Shown here: positions 25,323 through 33,816 of the stretch, piece after piece
Layout of the letters: the number at the start of each line of letters is the position of its first letter
Position numbering within the stretch: the stretch's first letter is position 1
From: Neisseria shayeganii 871
Lineage (GTDB): Bacteria; Pseudomonadota; Gammaproteobacteria; Burkholderiales; Neisseriaceae
Length of the DNA: 41,995 bases
Assembly: GCF_000226875.1 (NCBI RefSeq)
Contig: NZ_JH164926.1
Coordinates: forward strand, 403,027-445,021
Direction: 5' to 3'
Program-made: the position numbers and the translations under genes
The notes under the pieces: model-generated
Seen by the model: only the letters and a program-made list of their open reading frames with translations
Told to the model about the DNA's origin: nothing
The model's database searches: none

Positions 25323-25709
25323 TCAGTAGGCGGAGGATTCGCTGCCGTCCAGTTTGTGTCGCTCGTTGCCTTTAAGCGGCGGATTGAAGACGCTGACCAA
25401 GATCAGATCCACGTCGGCGTCGGCACGCAGATAATGCTTGTCGTGTTTGTCCAGAACATAAATTACACCGGGAACAATACGGTAACGTTTACCGTCCATA
25501 TCTTCCACCTCACCACGACCCGCGATGCAGTAGCAGGCTTCCAAGTGGTTTTTGTACTCCAGCAGAGATTCGCTGCCTTTGGTAACGACGGTGTGGCAGA
25601 CGGTAAAGCCCATGCCGTCGGTTTGGGTCAGCAGGCGGTGGCTGGTACCGTTGCCCCAATCGACAAAGTTTTCGGTTGTTGCAACTTCTTCCAAACTGCG
25701 GATAAACAT
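25323..25709 (-). CDS. ectC: Orphan ectoine synthase (EctC-like)
   Basis: EctC closes N-gamma-acetyl-diaminobutyrate to ectoine. The 128-residue cupin keeps, by my recollection of the Paenibacillus lautus enzyme, its metal ligands E57, Y84 and H92 at the same numbers, and substrate-side residues R25, T40, Y52, H55 and F108. Family stretches are YKNHLEACYCIAGRGEVED and IYVLDKHDKHYLRA. No ectA, ectB or ectD is in the window, so it is an orphan copy. AAGGAAA lies before the ATG. It heads a probable operon with putP and is divergent from a LysR gene. It may act on an imported precursor, or have a side activity. Confidence 0.88.
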   Translation of the reverse strand: MFIRSLEEVATTENFVDWGNGTSHRLLTQTDGMGFTVCHTVVTKGSESLLEYKNHLEACYCIAGRGEVEDMDGKRYRIVPGVIYVLDKHDKHYLRADADVDLILVSVFNPPLKGNERHKLDGSESSAY

Positions 25710-25897
25710 ATTTATTTTCCTTTCTCAAAAAACGAAAAAACGGCAGAAATAAGCTGCCCGCAGCGCTTATGGCGCTTCCGATAGCCTGAAGTGTCTGCTT
25801 ATGAGGAAGGATAAAGTTGCGTAAAGATCTATACAAATCATTATTTCTTGCGTATTTTGTCAGGAAATCTGACAGCAGACGAAACCTGTCCTTTACG
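25710..25897. promoter_or_regulatory. Divergent ectC / lysR control region
   Basis: The 188-bp region between divergent ectC and lysR is AT-rich and free of DUS. It is the expected site for a LysR-type regulator. A loose dyad ATAC-N17-GTAT occurs at about 25832-25856, inside the lysR leader. No firm -35/-10 pair was identified. Confidence 0.35.
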
Positions 25898-26815
25898 ATG
25901 AATCTCCCCTTGAAAGCCATCCAGTATTTCGATGCCACTGCCCGTTTCGGAAGTTATAGCCAGGCGGCAAAGTTTTTGTGCGTCAGCCACGGCGCGGTCT
26001 TGGCACAGGTGCAGAAGTTGGAAGCCTATCTTGGGGTTAAGCTTTTTGTCCGCCATAAAGGACGTATCGTATTAAGTGAGGCGGGCTTGCATTTATCCCG
26101 TGCGACTGCCCCTGCTTTTCAGATGATAGGTGCGGCGGTTCAGGAATTGAAGGCTGTGAAACGGCAAACTCTGGTGCTCAGTACCATTCCTTCTCTGGCC
26201 GCTCATTTCTTATTACCGAATATTCACGAGTTCCATGCGGTCTGTCCGGAAGTCGATTTGGAACTGCATTACTGTATCAACGGCCAATATCATCCCGGCA
26301 GCCATTTCGTTTTGGATTACCATGACAAAGGGCTACCTGAAAGCCCAGATACGTATTTGCTGTTTTCCGGCGCCAGCGTTCCGGTTTGCGGCAACGGTCT
26401 GAAACAGGCGCGGGAACGTGGAGATTGGGTATTTGAAGACGGTATGCTGCTACATGATTCGGATAAAAATTATTGGCAGCAGTGGTTTACACATAACCGT
26501 CCCCATCAGGCGGTAGACTGCGGTAAAGGCGCGGTATACAGTGATTTTAATTTGCTGCATACGGCTGTATTGTGTAACAACGGTATTGCCTTGTGTCCTT
26601 ATGTGTTGCTTTATGAGGATTTGAATCAGGGGCGGCTGCACCTGCTTTCTGTGGAAAAAGGAAATACCGAACGCTGTTACCGGTTAACGGTGGGTGAGAA
26701 AAGCGGCGGAGAGGCGCAAGATCAAATGAAAGAATGGCTGTTGAATTTGGCGGCTGCCAGGCGCAATGCTGCCGAGGATTATCTGGACAGTTTCCGGTCT
26801 TCGATGTGTGTATGA
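25898..26815 (+). CDS. LysR-family transcriptional regulator
   Basis: The 305-residue protein has an N-terminal winged HTH (MNLPLKAIQYFDATARFGSY, then SQAAKFLCVSHGAVLAQVQKLE) close to the GcvA subgroup, and a C-terminal effector domain. I choose the ATG at 25898 since the family starts there; an upstream frame to 25817 is basic and not family-like. It is divergent from ectC-putP and so is its likely regulator. GC is lower than in the flanking core genes. It converges on ybiT. Confidence 0.9.
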   Translation: MNLPLKAIQYFDATARFGSYSQAAKFLCVSHGAVLAQVQKLEAYLGVKLFVRHKGRIVLSEAGLHLSRATAPAFQMIGAAVQELKAVKRQTLVLSTIPSLAAHFLLPNIHEFHAVCPEVDLELHYCINGQYHPGSHFVLDYHDKGLPESPDTYLLFSGASVPVCGNGLKQARERGDWVFEDGMLLHDSDKNYWQQWFTHNRPHQAVDCGKGAVYSDFNLLHTAVLCNNGIALCPYVLLYEDLNQGRLHLLSVEKGNTERCYRLTVGEKSGGEAQDQMKEWLLNLAAARRNAAEDYLDSFRSSMCV

Positions 26816-26854
26816 TGTCAATGGGTGTAACACGGTTAATAGTTAAACGAAAAT

Positions 26855-26887
26855 AAGGGGATAGTCAGCCATTGCTGATATCCCCTT
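26855..26887. terminator. Bidirectional terminator between lysR and ybiT
   Basis: AAGGGGATA pairs with TATCCCCTT around an inner TCAGC/GCTGA stem. A T-rich run follows on both sides. Confidence 0.75.
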
Positions 26888-26910
26888 GTTCTTGCGAATG
26901 GTTTTCCGGA

Positions 26911-28539
26911 TTAGAGTAAACCTTTTTTGGCAAGATAGCTTTCGTAATCGCCCAGATAATGTTCGTAGCCGCCGTTGCCGTCCAACTCAATCACTTGGGT
27001 GGCGAGGGAAGATACAAACTGGCGGTCGTGCGAAACGAAAATCAGCGTGCCTTTGTATTTTTCCAAAGCCATATTCAGCGACTCGATGCTTTCCATGTCC
27101 ATATGGTTGGTCGGTTCGTCCATGATCAGCACATTGGGCTTGAGCAGCAGCAGTTTGCCGTACAGCATGCGCCCTTTTTCGCCGCCGGAGAGCACTTTCA
27201 CCTGCTTCACCACATCGTTGCCGCCGAACAGCAGGCGGCCGAGCGTGCCGCGGATCACTTGTTCGTCGTCGCCTTCCTGGCCCCATTGGCGCATCCATTC
27301 GGTGAGGTCCATCGCCACGTCGAAATCGTTTTCGTGGTCTTGCGGATAGTAGCCGACGCTGGCTTTTTCCGCCCATTTGATGCTGCCGGCATCGGGGGTG
27401 ATGCCTTCGGCGTATTCGGCTTTATAGGCGCCGGCCAACAGCTTCAAGAGCGTGGATTTGCCCGCGCCGTTGGGGCCGATGATGGCCAAGCGCTCGCCGG
27501 CTTCCAAAATAAAGCTGAGTTTTTCAAACAGTTTTTTGTCGAAGGATTTGGCCAAACCTTCCACTTCCACCGCCTGACGGTGCAGCTTGGATTTTTCGTC
27601 CATTTCAAAACGGATATAGGGGTTTTGGCGGGTGGAGGGCTTCACTTCCACCATCTCGGCTTTGATCTTGTCGGCCTGTTTCAGGCGGCTGGTGGCCTGG
27701 CGGGCCTTGGATTTGTTGGCCGAGAAGCGGGCCACGAATTCCTGCAGCTCCTGCAGTTTTTCTTTGACTTTGGCGTTGTCTTTCATGGTGCGTTCGCGCG
27801 CCTGGGCCGAGGCCAGCATGTAGTCGTCGTAATTGCCGGGGTAGAGGGTGATGGTGTTGTAGTCCAAATCCGCCATGTGGGTGCACACTTCATTGAGGAA
27901 GTGGCGGTCGTGCGAGATGATGATCATGGTGGAGTCGTATTGGTTGAGCACGCCTTCCAGCCAGCGGATGGTGTTGATGTCCAAGTTGTTGGTGGGCTCG
28001 TCCAACAGCAGCACGTCGGGCTTGGAAAACAGCGCCTGCGCCAGCAGCACGCGCAGTTTGAAGCCGGGCGCGACTTCGCTCATGGTGGCGTTGTGCAACG
28101 ATTCGTCGATGCCCACTCCGCTTAAGAGCTCGGCGGCGCGCGCTTCGGCGGTGTAGCCGTCGTATTCAGCAAATTTGGCTTCCAATTCGGCCGCCTGCAT
28201 ATAGTCGTCTTCGGTGGCCTCGGGGTTGGCGTAGATGGCGTCGCGTTCGGTCATCGCCGCCCACATTTCGGTGTGCCCCATCATCACCACGTCGAGCACG
28301 CGCATGTCTTCGTAGGCAAACTGGTCTTGGCGCAGCTTGCCCAAACGCACGCCGTGTTCGATGGCCACTTCGCCGCCGGTTTGCTCCAAATCGCCGCCGA
28401 GGATTTTCATAAACGTCGATTTGCCCGAGCCGTTGGCGCCGATCAGGCCGTAGCGGTTGCCTTCGCCGAACTTCACGGACACGTTTTCAAACAGCGGCTT
28501 GGCGCCGAACTGCATGGTAATGTTGTTGGTGCTGATCAC
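26911..28539 (-). CDS. ybiT: ABC-F ATPase YbiT
   Basis: ABC-F proteins bind the ribosomal E site and influence translation. The 542-residue protein has two ABC domains. The first has Walker A GANGSGKST (34-42) and signature-to-Walker B (SEVAPGFKLRVLLAQALF, LLLDEPTNNLD). The linker has the P-site tether region (VKEKLQELQEFVARFSANKSKARQATS). The second has GPNGAGKST, VLSGGEKGRM and LIMDEPTNHMD. The overall match is to YbiT rather than EttA, Uup or YheS. It has no membrane partner. A divergent yhbY shares its upstream region. Confidence 0.94.
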   Translation of the reverse strand: MISTNNITMQFGAKPLFENVSVKFGEGNRYGLIGANGSGKSTFMKILGGDLEQTGGEVAIEHGVRLGKLRQDQFAYEDMRVLDVVMMGHTEMWAAMTERDAIYANPEATEDDYMQAAELEAKFAEYDGYTAEARAAELLSGVGIDESLHNATMSEVAPGFKLRVLLAQALFSKPDVLLLDEPTNNLDINTIRWLEGVLNQYDSTMIIISHDRHFLNEVCTHMADLDYNTITLYPGNYDDYMLASAQARERTMKDNAKVKEKLQELQEFVARFSANKSKARQATSRLKQADKIKAEMVEVKPSTRQNPYIRFEMDEKSKLHRQAVEVEGLAKSFDKKLFEKLSFILEAGERLAIIGPNGAGKSTLLKLLAGAYKAEYAEGITPDAGSIKWAEKASVGYYPQDHENDFDVAMDLTEWMRQWGQEGDDEQVIRGTLGRLLFGGNDVVKQVKVLSGGEKGRMLYGKLLLLKPNVLIMDEPTNHMDMESIESLNMALEKYKGTLIFVSHDRQFVSSLATQVIELDGNGGYEHYLGDYESYLAKKGLL

Positions 28540-28617
28540 AATATTTCTTTCAAAACAAACTGGTAAACAAAGCGGCGGATTTTATCACAAGCGCAGGAAA
28601 ACAACACGGATATCGGC

Positions 28618-28623
28618 TATAAT
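28618..28623 (+). promoter_or_regulatory. Candidate -10 of yhbY
   Basis: TATAAT 36 bp before the yhbY ATG, in the ybiT/yhbY divergent gap. The -35 is poor. Confidence 0.45.
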
Positions 28624-28659
28624 GCGCCGCTTTCCATTTTGTCGAACCCGTTGAAGAAT

Positions 28660-28947
28660 ATGTCTTTACCCAAACTGAGCACCAAAGAAATCGCCGGGCT
28701 GAAACAGCGCGCCCACCATTTGCACGCCGTGGTGATGGTGGGCCAAAACGGCCTCACCGATGCCGTGGTCCGCGAAACCGATGCCAATCTCACCGCCCAC
28801 GAGCTGATTAAGGTTCAGGTAGCCGGCGACGACCGCCAAGAGCGCATTGCCGTGGCCGAAGCCCTGTGCGAAGCCGTCGGCGCCCTGCTGGTGCAGCACA
28901 TCGGCAAACAGCTGGTGTTGTGGCGTCCGAAACCGGAAGAGGCGTAA
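28660..28947 (+). CDS. yhbY: Ribosome assembly RNA-binding protein YhbY
   Basis: The 95-residue CRM-domain protein binds RNA and is associated with 50S assembly. It starts LPKLSTKEIAGLKQRAHHL and has the CRM core VVMVGQNGLTDAVVRETDANLTAHELIKV with the GxxG-type loop. The ATG at 28660 is the usual start; a TTG at 28639 is less likely. A decayed DUS (TTCAGGTAGCCG, near 28815) lies within it. A MITE begins 6 bp after the stop. Confidence 0.92.
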   Translation: MSLPKLSTKEIAGLKQRAHHLHAVVMVGQNGLTDAVVRETDANLTAHELIKVQVAGDDRQERIAVAEALCEAVGALLVQHIGKQLVLWRPKPEEA

Positions 28948-28952
28948 AACCC

Positions 28953-29136
28953 GAGACCTTTGCAAAACCCCCATCTGCGGCGCATTTCTGCGTTGTGCGT
29001 TTATGCCCTATGGGTACTGCTCGTTCGCTTGCCTATCTGTATGATATGTCTGTCCCACGGGGATTCCTGCGTTCACGTTCGCTGCGCTGCTACGCCCTGA
29101 ACTGCATCCACATCTGGGAGTTTTGCAAAGGTCTCA
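28953..29136 (+). mobile_element. MITE copy 5 (184 bp, longest)
   Basis: The ends GAGACCTTTGCAAAACCCCC and GAGTTTTGCAAAGGTCTC are inverted. It has two extra interior tracts, GTTTATGCCCTATGGGTACT and CCCACGGGGATTCCTGCGTT, absent from the 145-bp copies, so it may be close to the full-length form. Confidence 0.9.
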
Positions 29137-29264
29137 GACAAGCTATAACCTTCTCAAAACCGGTTCCTCAGCCTAGCCAATCGGCAAACCTTGTTACTGG
29201 GTTACTGGGTTCTAACTTGTCTCAGTAACTTGCGCACCTCTTCCAAAGCGTACCAACCTTCATC

Positions 29265-29420
29265 ATCCTCTCCAGCTTCATGAACGCCTACAACTTCGCA
29301 CATAGGCTCAAGACTTTGAAGGGGCTGATGCCCTACTAATTTATCCGCAAGCAGTGGGATGACCAGCCTGAACGCTTTAGAATAAATCCATGCCAGCTAA
29401 TGGCGGGACTAAACACCTAG
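29265..29420 (+). pseudogene. C-terminal remnant of an IS481-family transposase
   Basis: The frame reads SSFMNAYNFAHRLKTLKG, LMPY, then a TAA stop where the family has Glu, then FIRKQWDDQPERFRINP and MAGLNT before TAG 29418-29420. This is the characteristic end of IS481-family transposases (AYN-A-RLK-LKGLTPYEFI then PERF). No N-terminal or DDE region is left. The flanking stretches 29137-29264 and 29421-29494 hold no gene; they are lower in GC and may be IS debris. Confidence 0.7.
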
Positions 29421-29494
29421 AGCATCTCGTCTTTTGTATATGAAATTTTGGGATGAATTCGAAGATATGATTGTAAACTGGCGGATGTCCGGCT

Positions 29495-29523
29495 TTGTCA
29501 GCATCGGTTAAAGCCGTTACAAT
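29495..29523 (+). promoter_or_regulatory. Promoter of ppiD
   Basis: TTGTCA (29495-29500), a 17-bp spacer and TACAAT (29518-29523), 41 bp before the ATG. Good match to the sigma-70 consensus at ideal spacing. Confidence 0.65.
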
Positions 29524-29564
29524 GCCGCCTTTCCGTATCAACCTTTTCTTTCAATCTACCCATC

Positions 29565-31097
29565 ATGTTTGAAATCGTCGAAAAAAACCGCACTGCCGCC
29601 CAAATTTTACTCGGCTTAATCGCCGTTACTTTCGTGGGCTTCGGTGTGGGCACTTTGGCTGCGCCTGGCAGCGACTACATTGCCAAAGTAGGCGATGTCA
29701 AAATCGATACTTTTCAAGTCAACGAGCTGGCTCGTGCCGCCCGCAGCAGCGGTACGCCGCTTGACGAGCAGGCTGTTTACCAAACCTTGGTTCAGCAGGC
29801 GTATTTGGAGGCCGGCGCCCGAGCAGCCAATGTGGGCGAGCCTTCTTTGGAACATATTCAGCAGGAATTGGTGAAAGACCCGCAGTTTCAGATAGACGGC
29901 CAATTCAGTAAAGCCGCTTTCGAAAACTATCTACGTCAGCGTGGATTGAACGAAGACCAGTTCATTGAAGAAATGCGCAATCAATACCGCCGCCAAACCA
30001 TGTTCAGCCTGCTGGCCGGCGGCAATATCGTGAGCGATATTCAAGCCAAAAGGCTGCTTGCCGTCATGGACGGTGAACGCAGCCTGCGCAGCGTGGCGTT
30101 CGAGGCCAAGTCATTTGCCGGCCAAGTGCCGGTGAGCGATGATCTGCTACAAAAATATTTCGATGCCCACAAAGCAGACTATGCTTTGCCTTTAGCGGTA
30201 AAACTGGAATATGTCGAACTGAGCGTGGAAGAGTTGGCCAAACAACAAAGTGTCACGGCAGAAGAACTGCAACAGGCTTATCAGAATATGGCTGTGCCGA
30301 GCGGACAGGAAAAGCCGGACTTTGCAGCCGCCAAAGCAGGTTTGGAAACCGAATTGCGCAACCGGAAAGCTTCGCAAAGCCTGATTACCGAGCGCGAAAA
30401 ATTGTCGCAATTGGCATTCGAGCATCCCGACAGCCTGCAAAAAGTGGCTGAACAAATGAAGCTGCCGCTGCAAAAACACGAAACTTGGCTCAGCCGTTCA
30501 GAAGCGGAAGCCAGCCAACTGCCGGCACCGGTATTGGAGGCGATGTTTGGTGACGACGTGGTGGTGCGCCGCCATAATTCCGACGTTTTGGACATGGGCA
30601 ACGGCGTGTTGCGCGTATTGCGGGCCAGCGATGTGAGCCAAGCGCGCGAACAAACCTTTGAAGAAGCCAAAGCCGCAGTGCGCCAAGACTATATCGCCGT
30701 CGAGAGCGCCAAACTTGCCCAGGCCGCCGCTGCGGCAGCTTTGGAAAAAGCCAACAGCGGCAACCATGCCGGCTTGTCTTGGTCTGGTGTGGAGAAGATT
30801 GGTTCGCCGCAGCTGCAGCAAAACTTAGGCATGGACAACTTCTCGGCCATTCTGAAAGCCCGTCCGCAAAACGGCAAGCCGGCCTACACCGTGATCAAGC
30901 TACCGCAAGCCTCCTTACTGGTTGAGGTACAGGCAGTCGAACTGCCTGCCGACAGCGACGCCAAACTGGCGCAGATGCGTGAGTTGGCCGGTCAACGCAC
31001 CGCCGAATCGTTCTATGCGCTCTATATGCAGTATTTGGAAAAGCGTTTTCCCTTGCAAAGCGGCGCACAAAAATTAAACAGCGAAGCAGCCAATTAA
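29565..31097 (+). CDS. ppiD: Periplasmic chaperone PpiD-like (SurA N-terminal domain)
   Basis: PpiD is anchored in the inner membrane and helps folding of exported proteins near the Sec translocon. The 510-residue protein has the short cytoplasmic start MFEIVEKNRTAAQ, one helix (about residues 13-32), and a SurA_N-type domain (DYIAKVGDVKIDTFQVNELA). A degenerate parvulin region follows. The length is a little under the E. coli PpiD (623). A DUS-pair terminator follows. Confidence 0.9.
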   Translation: MFEIVEKNRTAAQILLGLIAVTFVGFGVGTLAAPGSDYIAKVGDVKIDTFQVNELARAARSSGTPLDEQAVYQTLVQQAYLEAGARAANVGEPSLEHIQQELVKDPQFQIDGQFSKAAFENYLRQRGLNEDQFIEEMRNQYRRQTMFSLLAGGNIVSDIQAKRLLAVMDGERSLRSVAFEAKSFAGQVPVSDDLLQKYFDAHKADYALPLAVKLEYVELSVEELAKQQSVTAEELQQAYQNMAVPSGQEKPDFAAAKAGLETELRNRKASQSLITEREKLSQLAFEHPDSLQKVAEQMKLPLQKHETWLSRSEAEASQLPAPVLEAMFGDDVVVRRHNSDVLDMGNGVLRVLRASDVSQAREQTFEEAKAAVRQDYIAVESAKLAQAAAAAALEKANSGNHAGLSWSGVEKIGSPQLQQNLGMDNFSAILKARPQNGKPAYTVIKLPQASLLVEVQAVELPADSDAKLAQMRELAGQRTAESFYALYMQYLEKRFPLQSGAQKLNSEAAN

Positions 31098-31110
31098 AAG
31101 AAACATACCG

Positions 31111-31150
31111 CAACAGGCTACCTGAAACCGATTCAGGTAGCCTGTTTTTC
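31111..31150 (+). terminator. DUS-pair terminator of ppiD
   Basis: Exact DUS at 31115-31126 and 31132-31143 form a stem of about 14 bp (ACAGGCTACCTGAA with TTCAGGTAGCCTGT), followed by TTTTTC. Confidence 0.85.
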
Positions 31151-31218
31151 TTGTGAAGCGGTAGTGCAATCCATAAACATCATAAGACTTTTTCCTCATC
31201 TGCAGCGTATGTCCGCAT

Positions 31219-31329
31219 TGAGACCTTTGCAAAACCGCCAGATGTGGATGCAGTTCAAGGCGTAGCAGCGCAACAAGCGTGAACGCTAGGCTTTAAACGC
31301 ATGCACATCTGTTTTTTTACAAAGGTCTC
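31219..31329 (-). mobile_element. MITE copy 6 (111 bp, internally deleted)
   Basis: The left end TGAGACCTTTGCAAAACC is intact. The right end is TTTTTTACAAAGGTCTC. The interior keeps CAGTTCAAGGCGTAGCAGCG but lacks the TATCATATAGATAGGC core. Confidence 0.82.
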
Positions 31330-31452
31330 TTTATCTGAAGAAACAGCAGACCAATGGCAACTTTTGGTTCCTATCTTCCGGGTCTTGGATTTAGCCGGCG
31401 CGGCTCACAGCCTTGTCCGGCGGATACCCTCAGCCATGAAGGGGGATAACGG
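31330..31452. other. Intergenic stretch
   Basis: No gene is seen. A short plus-strand frame (LSEETADQWQLLVPIF) looks faintly like a transposase N-terminus but is too short to call. Confidence 0.3.
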
Positions 31453-32871
31453 TTAGCGTTCGGTCACCGATTTCACCACCAAACGCACCTTTTCACCTTC
31501 CATTCGTTGCGACAACCAAGCCGATAAGCGTTGGGCCTCCTTTTCCGACAAAGGCTCCGGCAGCAACATCCAAACAAAAACGGCCTGCTCCGCCTCTTGA
31601 ACCTCCGGCGCACTGGCTGCTACGGCATCAGAAGCGGCAGTTGTCTGCTCGGCCTCCTCCCACATCACGCCGCGGCCGACCGCCAATTGTCTGACTTCCG
31701 GATATTGCGCCCGGATCTCTTTTAAAACGGCGGCTTCATTCTGGCTCTGCTCGTTCAAACTGGTTTGCAGGGTATGGATGTAGTCGGCCTGTTGTTTGAG
31801 CTGGTCTTGCAGACGCAGCGAATCGTTCTGGCTGGCTTCGATTTCCTTACGCACCGCATCCAGATTGCCCGAATCGCCGCCCGCATACACCACCTGCACT
31901 TGCGGTTCGCGAATACCCGCCGCTTCCAGCTTTTGGTGCAGGCGTTGGCTGATTTGCTCGGCATTGCCCACACCGTTGATGATGAGGCGCACCAGTTTTT
32001 GGCGGTCGTCGGTGTGGCTGCGCAGCACAAAAAAGCCTTCCTCCTGCTGGGCCGCTTTCACCACCGAGGCCACATTGGTATTAAAAATTTCTTTTTGCAC
32101 CAAACGCATGGCCAGATAGCTGCTGGGCAGCATCACCGCCACCACCACCAGCAAAATCACCGCCCGGTGCACCCGGCGGGTGGACTCGGTAACCAAGCCG
32201 CGGCGCGGTAATTTCAGCAGGCGAGAAAAAATCAAGGTGGCAAAGGCGATGAACACACAGTTGATCGCGAACAGATAAAAAGCGCCGAAAAAATACCCCC
32301 AATTGCCGTGCGCCAAGCCGAAACCGGCGGTACACAAGGGCGGCATCAGCGCGGTGGCGATGGCCACTCCGGGAATCACGTTACCGCCATCCTTGCGCGT
32401 GATGGCCACGATGCCGGCACTGCCGCCGAAAAACGCAATCAGCACGTCCCACAGAGTTGGCTGAGTGCGGGCCAGCAACTCACTTTGCGCCTGTTCCAGT
32501 GGCGTAATCAAAAAATACAGCGTGGCCGTCAGCAGGCTGATGAGGATAAACACCATCATATTGCGCGCCGCCAAACGGATCAGACGGACATCGCCTACCG
32601 CCGCGCCATAGCCCATGCCCACAATCGGGCCCATCAAGGGCGAAATCAACATGGCGCCGATGATGACGGCGGTGCTGTTCACATTCAGGCCGATGCTGGC
32701 AATCGCAATTGCAAACATCAATACCCACAAATTGGTGCCGGAAACGCGCACATTATTGCGGATGGCCGCATCCACCTTATCGGCATGGGCTTGGTCGTGA
32801 TGCAGGCTGAACAGCTCATGCAGGGGGGAAGGCGGAGCAACTTCTTTTTCTTTTTCAGATGTGGTGTTCAT
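31453..32871 (-). CDS. DUF389 membrane protein
   Basis: The 472-residue protein has an N-terminal DUF389 domain with about six membrane helices (VLMFAIAIASIGLNVNSTAV, then IIGAMLISPLMGPIVGMGYG) and the conserved GVAIATALMPPLCTAGFGLA segment. A long soluble C-terminal part has a coiled stretch (EIEASQNDSLRLQDQLKQQA) and a second folded region. The family is of unknown function. AAAGAG lies upstream of the start. It is divergent from the HIT gene. Confidence 0.88.
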   Translation of the reverse strand: MNTTSEKEKEVAPPSPLHELFSLHHDQAHADKVDAAIRNNVRVSGTNLWVLMFAIAIASIGLNVNSTAVIIGAMLISPLMGPIVGMGYGAAVGDVRLIRLAARNMMVFILISLLTATLYFLITPLEQAQSELLARTQPTLWDVLIAFFGGSAGIVAITRKDGGNVIPGVAIATALMPPLCTAGFGLAHGNWGYFFGAFYLFAINCVFIAFATLIFSRLLKLPRRGLVTESTRRVHRAVILLVVVAVMLPSSYLAMRLVQKEIFNTNVASVVKAAQQEEGFFVLRSHTDDRQKLVRLIINGVGNAEQISQRLHQKLEAAGIREPQVQVVYAGGDSGNLDAVRKEIEASQNDSLRLQDQLKQQADYIHTLQTSLNEQSQNEAAVLKEIRAQYPEVRQLAVGRGVMWEEAEQTTAASDAVAASAPEVQEAEQAVFVWMLLPEPLSEKEAQRLSAWLSQRMEGEKVRLVVKSVTER

Positions 32872-32917
32872 GGTTTATGCTCTTTGTGATGGTGAAGTAT
32901 TTGGGTCAGCCGGCGGT

Positions 32918-32929
32918 TTCAGGTAGCCT
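32918..32929 (-). repeat. DNA uptake sequence
   Basis: Exact TTCAGGTAGCCT in the DUF389/HIT divergent gap; it faces the copy at 32970-32981, 40 bp away. Confidence 0.88.
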
Positions 32930-32969
32930 GCGGCCGCTGGTATCATGCGGCCTGATCGGCCCGGGCGAC

Positions 32970-32981
32970 AGGCTACCTGAA
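32970..32981 (+). repeat. DNA uptake sequence
   Basis: Exact AGGCTACCTGAA, upstream of the HIT gene. Confidence 0.88.
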
Positions 32982-33102
32982 ACGCACACCAAACCACCCG
33001 GATTGGCCGGCGGAAAAAGCGCGACATTATGCCCGTTTTCCGGCGGAATAAAAGCCCTCTGCCCCGACCATTTTTCAATTCCTTACCGAGTGATGACCCG
33101 CC

Positions 33103-33534
33103 ATGACACAGCCCCCTCCTCCCTGCCCATTGTGCCACCCCGCCAAGGAAACCCTGCTTTGGCAAACCCCGAAACTGCGCGTGATCGCAGTAAACGACGA
33201 GCCCGGCGTGCCCGCCTTCTGCCGCGTGATCTGGCAGGAGCACATTGCCGAAATGACCGACCTGCTCCCGGCCGAACGCCAGGAGCTGATGGAAGCCGTA
33301 TTCAAAGTGGAAGCCGGGATGCGCCATATTCTGCGCCCCAGCAAAATCAATCTGGCCAGCCTGGGCAATATGGTGCCGCACCTGCATTGGCACATCATCG
33401 CCCGCTTTGAAGACGACGCCCACTTTCCCGCGCCGATTTGGGCCGCCCCCAAACATACGCACACACACCCGCTGCCCGACGGCTGGCAGCAAAAACTGGC
33501 CGCCTATCTGCGCGGACAGATGCCGAACGGTTAA
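33103..33534 (+). CDS. HIT-family hydrolase
   Basis: Histidine triad proteins hydrolyse or transfer nucleotidyl groups. The 143-residue protein has the triad H93-L-H95-W-H97 (VPHLHWHII) and an N-terminal CPLC pair that could bind zinc. The middle has VPAFCRVIWQEHIAEMTDL and MRHILRPSKINLASLGN, as in proteobacterial HIT proteins with the HLHWH form. The substrate is not known. The gene stands alone. Confidence 0.9.
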   Translation: MTQPPPPCPLCHPAKETLLWQTPKLRVIAVNDEPGVPAFCRVIWQEHIAEMTDLLPAERQELMEAVFKVEAGMRHILRPSKINLASLGNMVPHLHWHIIARFEDDAHFPAPIWAAPKHTHTHPLPDGWQQKLAAYLRGQMPNG

Positions 33535-33610
33535 ATTGTTTCAATCGCCTTAGCAAAACAGGCAGAAAACTGGTATGGTTGGCTGCCGGCTTTCGCCTGC
33601 ACCGCAAGCC

Positions 33611-33778
33611 GAGACCTTTGCCCCCCGATCTGAATGCCCTTCAAGGCGCAGTAACACAATAAGCCTGTACGCCGGGAATCCCTGCGGAAAAGACAGATCA
33701 CATACCCGGCCAGACAAGCCAACAACACCCATACCCATGCAAACAGGCGCCGCACATAAAGTTTTTGCAAAAGTCTCA
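33611..33778 (-). mobile_element. MITE copy 7 (168 bp, most divergent)
   Basis: The ends GAGACCTTTG and TTTTTGCAAAAGTCTCA are inverted. The interior keeps CTTCAAGGCGCAGTAACACA but is otherwise much altered, so this is an old insertion or a related subfamily. Confidence 0.65.
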
Positions 33779-33816
33779 GGCCATCTGAAACCCCAGCTTT
33801 ACCGAGAACCCCATTC

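Noticed and set aside
25832..25856. ATAC-N17-GTAT dyad as a LysR box
   Set aside because: LysR boxes usually have T-N11-A spacing; the spacing here is too long to call a specific operator.
31330..31440. A short frame LSEETADQWQLLVPIF like a transposase start
   Set aside because: Too short, with no continuation of transposase motifs; similarity may be chance.
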